Assembly: GCA_946478775.1 (NCBI GenBank)
Contig: CAMLDR010000016.1
Location: forward strand, 1-38,175
Direction: 5' to 3'
Origin: an uncultured Flavobacteriales bacterium
Lineage (GTDB): Bacteria > Bacteroidota > Bacteroidia > Flavobacteriales > Crocinitomicaceae
Length of the DNA stretch: 38,175 bases
Shown in pieces: positions 32,512 to 38,175 of this stretch (position 1 is the stretch's first letter; every line of letters starts with the position of its first letter). The notes below the pieces were generated by a model. The model saw only the letters and a program-made list of their open reading frames with translations. It was not told where the DNA came from and did no database searches. The position numbers were made by a program, and so were the translations under genes.

Positions 32512-33537
32512 ATGATGAGTAAGAAAATAGGTGTATTATTGATTCAACTGGGAACTCCCGACAGCCCGAATAACAGTGATGTTCGCCGGTATTTGAAAGA
32601 ATTCCTGATGGACCCGAGGGTGATTGATATCCCCTTCTTTTCTCGTTTATTGCTGGTTCGCGGGATCATTGTCCCGTTCCGGACACCTAAGTCAGCTAAG
32701 ATCTACAAAGAATTGTGGGCTCTTGGAAACGGGAAATCACCGTTACTGACCAACACCGAAGAAGTGAAACACCTGCTTCAAAAGCGATTTGGTTCTGAAA
32801 ATGTAACGATAGAAATGGCCATGCGCTATCAAAATCCTTCCATGGAATCCGTTTTGGATAGAATGCACAAAGCGAATTACGACCAAATCATTATTCTACC
32901 TTTATTTCCGCAATACGCGAGTGCTTCAACCGGTTCGGCGGTGGATAAAGCGATGGATATTATCCGGAAATGGTGGGTCATTCCCGATATCCGCATTGTT
33001 TCTCAATTCTATAACCACGAAGGATACATTGATTCGATCGTGGAAAGAGCCAAAGCATTTGATATCGCTTCGTACGACAAGATCATGTTCTCTTATCACG
33101 GACTTCCGGAAAGGCAGGTAGATAAAGTTTACGACGGTGGTCTTTGCTCGGATCAACCTTGTGAATCGGAAGTGAATGATCATAATAAATTCTGTTACAA
33201 AGCTACTTGTTATGCTACAACTCGTTTGATTGCAGCTAAATTGGGCTTAAATGAGGAGCAATATACCGTTAGTTTCCAGTCCCGCCTGGACAAAAAATGG
33301 ATTGAGCCTTTCTCGGATAAAATCATTGAACAATGGGGAAAGGAAGGCAAGAAACGCGTATTGGCTTTCAGTCCTGCTTTCGTTGCAGATTGTTTGGAAA
33401 CATTGATCGAGATCGGTGGAGAATACCAGGAGATCTTTGAAGAGCACGGTGGTGAAAAGGTACAATTGGTTCCTAGTTCGAATGATCACCCGCGATTTAT
33501 AGACTGTCTGGAAGATTTGGTGAGAACTAACTTATAA
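32512..33537 (+). CDS. hemH: Ferrochelatase
   Basis: 341 residues. GVLLIQLGTPDSP at the start; FSYHGLPERQ near 193-202 contains the metal-handling His; CLETLIEIGGEYQEIF near 293 contains the catalytic Glu. It inserts Fe2+ into protoporphyrin IX (or coproporphyrin III in some bacteria) at the inner membrane. A Cys-rich segment LCSDQPCESE...FCYKATCYATT may be a metal or Fe-S site and is common in bacterial homologues. Starts with ATG ATG; the first is used here, the second is equally possible. Single-gene unit by spacing. Confidence 0.95.
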   Translation: MMSKKIGVLLIQLGTPDSPNNSDVRRYLKEFLMDPRVIDIPFFSRLLLVRGIIVPFRTPKSAKIYKELWALGNGKSPLLTNTEEVKHLLQKRFGSENVTIEMAMRYQNPSMESVLDRMHKANYDQIIILPLFPQYASASTGSAVDKAMDIIRKWWVIPDIRIVSQFYNHEGYIDSIVERAKAFDIASYDKIMFSYHGLPERQVDKVYDGGLCSDQPCESEVNDHNKFCYKATCYATTRLIAAKLGLNEEQYTVSFQSRLDKKWIEPFSDKIIEQWGKEGKKRVLAFSPAFVADCLETLIEIGGEYQEIFEEHGGEKVQLVPSSNDHPRFIDCLEDLVRTNL

Positions 33538-33548
33538 GCAGAATTTAG

Positions 33549-33556
33549 TACATTTG
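33549..33556 (+). promoter_or_regulatory. -7 box of the 143-aa lipoprotein gene
   Basis: TACATTTG, full match, 26 nt before ATG 33583. Confidence 0.55.
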
Positions 33557-33582
33557 GAGCAAATCGGTTAAGAACTAACACC

Positions 33583-34014
33583 ATGAAACATTTTTTTATT
33601 ATCGCATTGGGTCTTTTGACGCTATCAACTGCTTATTCCTGTAAAAGAAAAGGCTGCACCTATGATAATGCAACCAATTACAGTAAGAAAGCAAAATTAA
33701 ATGATGGGAAATGTGAGTTTGAATCCAAAGTATCGTTTTGGTTCAGTGAAAGCACTTCTACTTACTTAATGTCTTACGGTGTAACTACACTGAAAGTTTA
33801 TGTGGATGATAAAGAAGTGGGAGAAATAAATGTTTCAGACTGGAAAGAAGGTGCAGATTGTGGCGGAAATAACCTCACAGTCCGAAATGCCTATACCGGA
33901 ACAGAGAAAAAAACCTATGTCTACGAAGGACGGGGACAAGACGGAAGCTTGCATTTCCAGGGAAGTTTCCAGGCATCTCCAAACGAATGTCAGAGTGTTC
34001 AGTTGATCTGGTGA
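33583..34014 (+). CDS. Lipoprotein with GCT-NATNY-DGKC motif, unknown function
   Basis: 143 residues. SPII signal with lipobox TAYSC (Cys20). Directly after it comes GCTYDNATNYSKKAKLNDGKC, a single copy of the GCTDxxAxNYNxxAxxDDGSC motif seen in many secreted Flavobacteriia proteins, in which the two Cys probably pair and acidic residues may bind calcium. The rest is predicted beta-rich (VSFWFSESTSTYLMSYGVTTLKVYVDD, ...DGSLHFQGSFQASPNECQSVQLIW) with a further Cys pair. Function unknown; surface or periplasmic location. Ends before a shared terminator. Confidence 0.7.
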   Translation: MKHFFIIALGLLTLSTAYSCKRKGCTYDNATNYSKKAKLNDGKCEFESKVSFWFSESTSTYLMSYGVTTLKVYVDDKEVGEINVSDWKEGADCGGNNLTVRNAYTGTEKKTYVYEGRGQDGSLHFQGSFQASPNECQSVQLIW

Positions 34015-34069
34015 TATTCAGTTTGAATCCCGGATTGTAATCCATTCAATTGTAAGATCTAAAAATAAA

Positions 34070-34107
34070 AAAAAGCCATCCTTTGCAGAAGCAGAGGATG
34101 GCTTTTT
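34070..34107. terminator. Bidirectional intrinsic terminator
   Basis: AAAAAGCCATCCT (34070-34082) and AGGATGGCTTTTT (34095-34107) are perfect inverse complements around a 12-nt loop; serves the lipoprotein gene (+) and the ice-binding-like gene (-). Confidence 0.9.
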
Positions 34108-34127
34108 CAATTATACTTAAACTCCTG

Positions 34128-35744
34128 TTATTGCGCTGTCAGTTTTCCAGTCTGAACAGTCACACCTTTATTAATTAACTGGTAGTAATAAATTCCGGAA
34201 GGAAATTGCTGGGTATCCAAAGTGGTTATCTTACCGGTAATCACCGTTTTTGATTGGATTGCTCCGAGCATATCGTAGATAAATAATTCCGAATTATTCA
34301 CCAGATTTTCGTCTGTGAATGCTACTTTCATAGAAGTCGAAAAAGGATTCGGATAAACCGAAATGATGTTCGCCGCTTCAAGTGTTGTGAGCCCTAAGGT
34401 TCCGCAATTCGTTGGGATCATCGTTGCAATAGCTATGGAGGAGTTGGTAGATAAGGCTCCAGCAGTTATAAGGGCTCTACCATCAAGCAGCACTCCGGAA
34501 TTTCCAATAGCTGCATTGTTGCAAATGAGTGTTCCTCTGAAAATGGAATTGGTACTGATATCCGCTGCACCTTCTACTTTCCAGAAGACATTTTTAGACT
34601 GTGCTCCGTTCATTAATACGATATTCGAATTGGTACCGGTTGTAAGTGCTCCATTTATCTGAATGATAAATACGGCATCCGGATTGCCCATTGCGTTGAA
34701 ATAGACCGTGTCTGTCAATGTAGCGGCAGCATCCATTAAATAGGTATGCGGAGTTAAAACCAGGTTGTTGCCAAATTGTGCAGGATACAACAATTCAATA
34801 TCGTATGGAAGCGCGTTGACATAATTGTACATTAAAAGAAGGTCGGAAGCACATTGGGCGGTTGAGCCATCCGGAGTGGTGTGAAGTATACCATCAATAA
34901 ATGCAGGATTGTAACCGGTCGGATCTTCTGAATTACTGCCGACGTCACCGGTAACATAAGTTGTTCCCGTATTGGAAATAGCCCCGGTGGAGGAAAATAA
35001 ACCATAACAGGCAGTAGCACCTAGTTGGGGCGCAGTTGGACCGTTGAGTGAAGGACTTCCACAACCAATCGGCGTGTAGGCCATTATTCCGTTTAATGTG
35101 ACTGCTCCTGCAGTGGAAAGTGCACGTCCCTGAAGCGTATCTCCAATGGTCATGTCAATCGCTGCATTGTTTGCAATAATCGTCCCGCACATAAATGTTC
35201 CCGAAGCCAGGTTTACAGCACCTTCAACTTTCCAAAAAACATTACATGCCTGTGCATCATTAATGAGTTTCACTTTTGTTGCAGACCCGGTAGATAATGT
35301 TCCTGCCTGAATTCTAAAAATGAAGACCGCATCCGGATCGTTCTGTCCATCAAGGGTCAATATTCCGTTAATAGTGGTGTTTCCTGCAATCGAATGAACG
35401 CCTGCAAAAAGTGTTTGACCACCTCCGAGCGATGCCGCGGGTGAATTAGTAGTAACTGCGAGATCCAATTGGTTGTATGCTATTAAAAGATCTGCAGCGC
35501 ATTGAGCGGTAGCACCATCGGCACTATGCATTGCACCGTTTACATTACCAAAACCTGTTACAGGACCATTATTTGAACCAACATTGCCCGTAATTTGTGA
35601 CAAACCGGTATTTGTTACAGCACCGGAAGTAGAGAAAAGTGAAAAATTTGCGGCAGTGCCAAGAGTGGGAGCCTGTGCTTCTGTTACAGATGCGAACGCC
35701 CAAATAGCAATACCTGTAAGTATTGAGGGTAACTTATTTATCAT
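34128..35744 (-). CDS. Tandem DUF3494 (ice-binding-like) protein with T9SS sorting domain
   Basis: 538 residues. Signal peptide to about residue 25. Two DUF3494 domains follow (about 26-222 and 238-445); both start LGTAANFSLFSTSGAVTNTG / LGATACYGLFSSTGAISNTG, share TGDVGSN, DPDAVFI and NVFWKVEGA, and end in GRALSTAGAVTLN-like blocks. In studied members this is a beta-solenoid with an ice-binding face. The end (about 465-538) is a type A T9SS sorting domain: VYPNPFSTSMKV and FPSGIYYYQLINKG. So it is exported through type IX secretion and held on or released from the cell surface. Roles could be ice binding, recrystallisation inhibition or adhesion; not all DUF3494 proteins bind ice. A folded leader precedes the start. 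Confidence 0.88.
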   Translation of the reverse strand: MINKLPSILTGIAIWAFASVTEAQAPTLGTAANFSLFSTSGAVTNTGLSQITGNVGSNNGPVTGFGNVNGAMHSADGATAQCAADLLIAYNQLDLAVTTNSPAASLGGGQTLFAGVHSIAGNTTINGILTLDGQNDPDAVFIFRIQAGTLSTGSATKVKLINDAQACNVFWKVEGAVNLASGTFMCGTIIANNAAIDMTIGDTLQGRALSTAGAVTLNGIMAYTPIGCGSPSLNGPTAPQLGATACYGLFSSTGAISNTGTTYVTGDVGSNSEDPTGYNPAFIDGILHTTPDGSTAQCASDLLLMYNYVNALPYDIELLYPAQFGNNLVLTPHTYLMDAAATLTDTVYFNAMGNPDAVFIIQINGALTTGTNSNIVLMNGAQSKNVFWKVEGAADISTNSIFRGTLICNNAAIGNSGVLLDGRALITAGALSTNSSIAIATMIPTNCGTLGLTTLEAANIISVYPNPFSTSMKVAFTDENLVNNSELFIYDMLGAIQSKTVITGKITTLDTQQFPSGIYYYQLINKGVTVQTGKLTAQ

Positions 35745-35751
35745 AAAGTTG

Positions 35752-35800
35752 GATTAATAGCGAAAGAATATTCGCCTTCGGTGAAGGTAGACTATTAATC
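35752..35800 (-). promoter_or_regulatory. Structured 5' leader (three-way-junction-like) before the DUF3494 gene
   Basis: Outer stem GATTAATAG / CTATTAATC is a perfect 9-bp inverted repeat. Inside it are two hairpins, CCTTC-ACC-GAAGG and CGAA-TATTCT-TTCG (minus strand). The outer stem ends 7 nt before the ATG at 35744. Confidence 0.5.
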
Positions 35801-35885
35801 AAGCAATGTGTTACATAATTCACTGATTAAGGGATTCCTTGTCTATAGCGGATCCCGTTCAGCGTTCAAATAAAGTGATTCGGAA

Positions 35886-36542
35886 TCAATTAGCTTCCGC
35901 CTCGAATTGATCAAGTGCTCCAACACCAAACTCATCATTGGACCATTTATAAGCCGGAAGTCCTTTTTTTACCTGAACGAATGTCGGGAAACGTCCTTCA
36001 GCTAATTTCACAGATGCTTCGAGGTCTTTTGCCAATTCAATATCAAACTTTTCGGCAATCAATGTTTTGTATACTTCCAAATCCCTTTTCTCAGAAGAAC
36101 AAACAGAAAACAGCATATTCACATCCGGATTGCGTTCCTTGATCTTTTTCAATTTTTCGATGGAAGCCAAACAATGCGGACACCCCGGAATGGTAATGAT
36201 CAGTAAATCGTATTTCTCGTCCATTTTTACGGTGCTCACTTTTACTTTGGTTCCTTCGGAACTGAAATCCCCGTCATAAATAGGATGCAGCATAAATCCA
36301 ACAGCAAATGGAGCTGCAAGAAGGATAATCACACCCAGTACTTTCACAATCTTAGCCCGGATCTTAAATCCTTTCGCAAAAGAATACGCAAGAAGTATCC
36401 CGCCGATCCCCAGGATCAAATAAGGCAGTAATTTGGACATGGTCCAGGAAAAACCGTTATTTAATAAGCCCATTTCGAATGACTTAAAAGTGTATAGCGT
36501 AATTCCCGAGATAATTAATATGATGAAGAAAAGGATTTTCAT
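35886..36542 (-). CDS. Membrane-anchored thioredoxin-like protein (CPHC)
   Basis: 218 residues. Three membrane helices in the first ~115 residues (MKILFFIILIISGITLYTF, LLPYLILGIGGILLAYSF, KVLGVIILLAAPFAVGFML), then a thioredoxin-like domain: YDLLIITIPGCPHCLASIEKL with the redox pair Cys-Pro-His-Cys (the DsbA-type dipeptide), FSVCSSEKRDLEVYK, and GRFPTFVQVKKG with the cis-Pro. It likely acts as a disulfide oxidant or reductant facing the periplasm. No DsbB/VKOR partner is adjacent. A promoter-like site and a five-copy octamer repeat lie upstream. Confidence 0.8.
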   Translation of the reverse strand: MKILFFIILIISGITLYTFKSFEMGLLNNGFSWTMSKLLPYLILGIGGILLAYSFAKGFKIRAKIVKVLGVIILLAAPFAVGFMLHPIYDGDFSSEGTKVKVSTVKMDEKYDLLIITIPGCPHCLASIEKLKKIKERNPDVNMLFSVCSSEKRDLEVYKTLIAEKFDIELAKDLEASVKLAEGRFPTFVQVKKGLPAYKWSNDEFGVGALDQFEAEAN

Positions 36543-36557
36543 GTGTTGATTTTTTGG

Positions 36558-36586
36558 TAAAATTAAAAAATATATGACTTGTTCAA
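36558..36586 (-). promoter_or_regulatory. Candidate promoter of the thioredoxin-like gene
   Basis: Minus strand TTG (36586-36584), from the last octamer of the microsatellite, and TAATTTTA (36565-36558, one mismatch to TAnnTTTG), 18 bases apart; ATG 15 nt later. Confidence 0.4.
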
Positions 36587-36620
36587 ATGTTCAAATGTTC
36601 AAATGTTCAAATGTTCAAAT
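36581..36620. repeat. Octamer microsatellite (5 x GTTCAAAT)
   Basis: Five perfect tandem copies of GTTCAAAT, followed by degenerate TTTGAAC-like pieces to about 36677. It lies at the expected -33 region of the thioredoxin-like gene. Confidence 0.9.
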
Positions 36621-36677
36621 GAACCTGCTTTAACCTTATCACTTTGAACCCTTGGAACTTTTTGAACATTTTAAACC

Positions 36678-37415
36678 TTAGATTAAGCCTACACTCAATC
36701 CAACTCCCAGCAGGATGGCTGTCAGTTTAGCGAGGTTGAAACGGTGATTTTCATTTGTTTCAAAAATAATGGTGGTGGAAATGTGCAGGAACATTCCGAC
36801 TACTAATGCAAGCAGGATGTCCATGAAAGGAATCGCTGAATCCATCGGGATGAGTTTTCCAAAGATCAATCCAAGCGGCGTCATTAATCCGAAACCGATT
36901 AACAGGATCCAGGAAGTAGTTGATTTGATTAAAGATTTTCTTAGCAAAGTCATGAGTGCAATAGCGACCGGAAGCTGGTGTAAAATGATTCCCAATAAAA
37001 GAGAATGGTTGTGATGTCCGATCAGGTGATCGTGGTCGTGTGCGTGGATATCATTGTTTGCCAATGGAATTCCTTCAATAAAAGAGTGGATACTTAGAGA
37101 GATCAACATTCCGTATGGAATCTTTTTGTTAGCATGTACATGAATGTGCCCGTGTTCAATTCCACCCGAAAAGTATTCCAGAAATAATTGTACGAGGAAA
37201 CCGACCAAAACCCAAACACCTATTGAAGTGTGCTGTTCGGCGTATAATTCCGGTAAAAAATGGATAAAAGCAATCGCTAAAAGGAATCCGCCGCTAAATG
37301 CAAGAGAAAGTTTAATAAATTTTGCCTGGTTTTTCTTTTCCAGGATAACAACCAAAACTCCTCCCAGAACGACAGAAAGAATCAAAAAGAAAATGGTGGT
37401 GATTAGTTCGCTCAT
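36678..37415 (-). CDS. ZIP-family metal transporter
   Basis: 245 residues, about eight helices. The two signature helices are clear: SLSIHSFIEGIPLANND (helix 4) and LLLGIILHQLPVAIALMTLL (helix 5), with the His and Glu that form the binuclear metal site. A His-rich loop between helices (HIHVHANKK and HAHDHDHLIGHHNH) is the typical metal-sensing or delivery segment. ZIP proteins bring Zn2+ (or Fe2+, Mn2+) into the cytosol. Its ATG overlaps the stop of the upstream methyltransferase by 4 bases. Confidence 0.9.
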   Translation of the reverse strand: MSELITTIFFLILSVVLGGVLVVILEKKNQAKFIKLSLAFSGGFLLAIAFIHFLPELYAEQHTSIGVWVLVGFLVQLFLEYFSGGIEHGHIHVHANKKIPYGMLISLSIHSFIEGIPLANNDIHAHDHDHLIGHHNHSLLLGIILHQLPVAIALMTLLRKSLIKSTTSWILLIGFGLMTPLGLIFGKLIPMDSAIPFMDILLALVVGMFLHISTTIIFETNENHRFNLAKLTAILLGVGLSVGLI

Positions 37416-38155
37416 TTCTTTTTGCAGATAAGGATTAAACGATCAGATTGCTCCAGGTCAAATGCTTCCAGTTGATAATTCCCGGCTAATTGGATGATCT
37501 CAAAATGTGCATCGGATAGTAATTTCTCAAAATCACTTAATTCCAATGCCTGCACTTTCTCCTGGAAAAAATAGGATTTCCCGTCGTGTTCAAAAGCGAT
37601 CGTTTTAATGATCCTTCCGTTTACGACTTCTTTCTTAATATGAAACAGGATATCACATTTTTTGATTTCCTGGCGAAACCGGAGATCCCGAACGACTTTA
37701 TGCGCATTCATAAAATCGATTACCAAAATTCCCGGATCGATCAAAGCATCGTGAACACTCTTTAGGACTTTTGCATTTTCACAGACATCTTCAAAATACC
37801 CGAAGCTGGTAAACAGGTTGAAAACATATTGGTACTGATGGTCCAGTTTCTCACGCATATCATGGACAAAGAACGTGAGCTCCGGACCGGAATTCTTTTT
37901 TGCTTCTTCAATGCTGTTTGGAGACAAGTCGCATCCCGAAACACTTAAGCCGTGTGAGGCCAATGCCCTGGAATGTCTTCCTGCACCGCAAGCCAGGTCC
38001 AATGTGCTTGCTCCGGGTTCCGGGTTCAGCAAAGCCACCAGGTTATTCAAAAATTCGTTGGCTTCCTTCTCGTTCCGTTCGTCGTATAATACATGATAGA
38101 AAGGTGAGTCAAACCATGTTGAGAACCATTCTTTTTGCTTGTCTAAATGCATCAT
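37412..38155 (-). CDS. Class I SAM-dependent methyltransferase
   Basis: 247 residues. Motif I LDLACGAGRHSRALASHG and SGCDLSPNSIEEAKK (motif II acidic residue), then FFVHDMREKL and YVFNLFTSFGYF, the standard Rossmann-type methyltransferase order. Closest to small-molecule or tRNA-type Methyltransf_25/11 proteins; substrate unknown. Two ATGs in tandem; the first lies only 5 nt after the -7 box, the second would give a leader of a few bases. Coupled to the ZIP gene by a 4-base overlap. Confidence 0.85.
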   Translation of the reverse strand: MMHLDKQKEWFSTWFDSPFYHVLYDERNEKEANEFLNNLVALLNPEPGASTLDLACGAGRHSRALASHGLSVSGCDLSPNSIEEAKKNSGPELTFFVHDMREKLDHQYQYVFNLFTSFGYFEDVCENAKVLKSVHDALIDPGILVIDFMNAHKVVRDLRFRQEIKKCDILFHIKKEVVNGRIIKTIAFEHDGKSYFFQEKVQALELSDFEKLLSDAHFEIIQLAGNYQLEAFDLEQSDRLILICKKK

Positions 38156-38160
38156 TGTTG

Positions 38161-38168
38161 CAAAAGTA
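38161..38168 (-). promoter_or_regulatory. -7 box of the methyltransferase-ZIP operon
   Basis: Minus strand TACTTTTG, full match, then CAACA and ATG. The -33 region is outside the window. Confidence 0.5.
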
Positions 38169-38175
38169 CAAAAAC

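Noticed and set aside
36581..36620. Octamer array as a CRISPR or iteron array
   Set aside because: The units are 8 bp with no spacers, and no cas or replication gene is near; a microsatellite is the simplest reading.

Overview
The window looks like a chromosomal segment of a Bacteroidota bacterium, most likely Flavobacteriales (Fluviicola/Crocinitomicaceae-like). The evidence is: many genes preceded by the Bacteroidota -7 box TAnnTTTG (sometimes with a TTG near -33) rather than a Shine-Dalgarno site; A-rich leaders; a type IX secretion C-terminal sorting domain; a TonB-type protein with the Bacteroidota Cys-rich N-terminus; and many SPII lipoproteins. Genus is an inference. No rRNA, tRNA, CRISPR array, integrase or transposase gene was seen. 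No gene-free stretch exceeds 300 bases; the longest gaps (2660-2850, 19236-19404, 30711-30914) are mostly dispersed repeats.

Layout. 1-168 is the end of adenosylhomocysteinase with its terminator. 303-2850: a GT22-like glycosyltransferase, a Rieske-like lipoprotein that has lost its cluster ligands, and a tiny basic exported protein. 2851-5474: a cytoplasmic binding-protein-fold gene coupled to an MsbA-like ABC exporter. 5640-9210: upp, a small membrane protein, a YjjG-type nucleotidase, then a DEAD-box helicase and a DnaJ-KTSC protein. 9211-14710: a TonB-domain protein, a DUF6265-YciI fusion, a DUF885 lipoprotein, an AraC regulator and an SDR. 14786-18388: an operon of OsmC, RlmB and an RDD protein, an orphan lipoprotein, then lipA. 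18450-19235 is an AT-rich membrane/coiled-coil gene of unknown role.

Two accessory operons stand out. 24383-19405 (minus): TetR, an ABC half-transporter whose nucleotide-binding domain has lost all its catalytic motifs, an HlyD adaptor and a TolC-like protein. It has a pair of 14-bp direct repeats around its promoter that look like TetR operators. 29727-24495 (minus): DabB, DabA, a 97-aa unknown and a zinc-ribbon DUF6671-like protein, divergent from a CbbR-like LysR regulator. This is a DAB inorganic-carbon uptake locus with two undescribed accessory genes.

30915-38155: lpdA, hemH, a lipoprotein, a tandem ice-binding-like (DUF3494) T9SS cargo with a folded 5' leader, a membrane thioredoxin-like protein, a ZIP metal transporter and a SAM methyltransferase.

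Non-coding structure is unusually rich: a roughly 110-bp inverted-repeat element occurs twice around the AraC gene, each copy beginning at a stop codon; a copy of the lpdA upstream region lies at 19265-19390; a 26-bp repeat pair abuts two stop codons; 7-bp and 8-bp microsatellites sit where -33 elements should be; and three genes have -7 boxes only 4-5 nt from the start codon, suggesting leaderless mRNAs.
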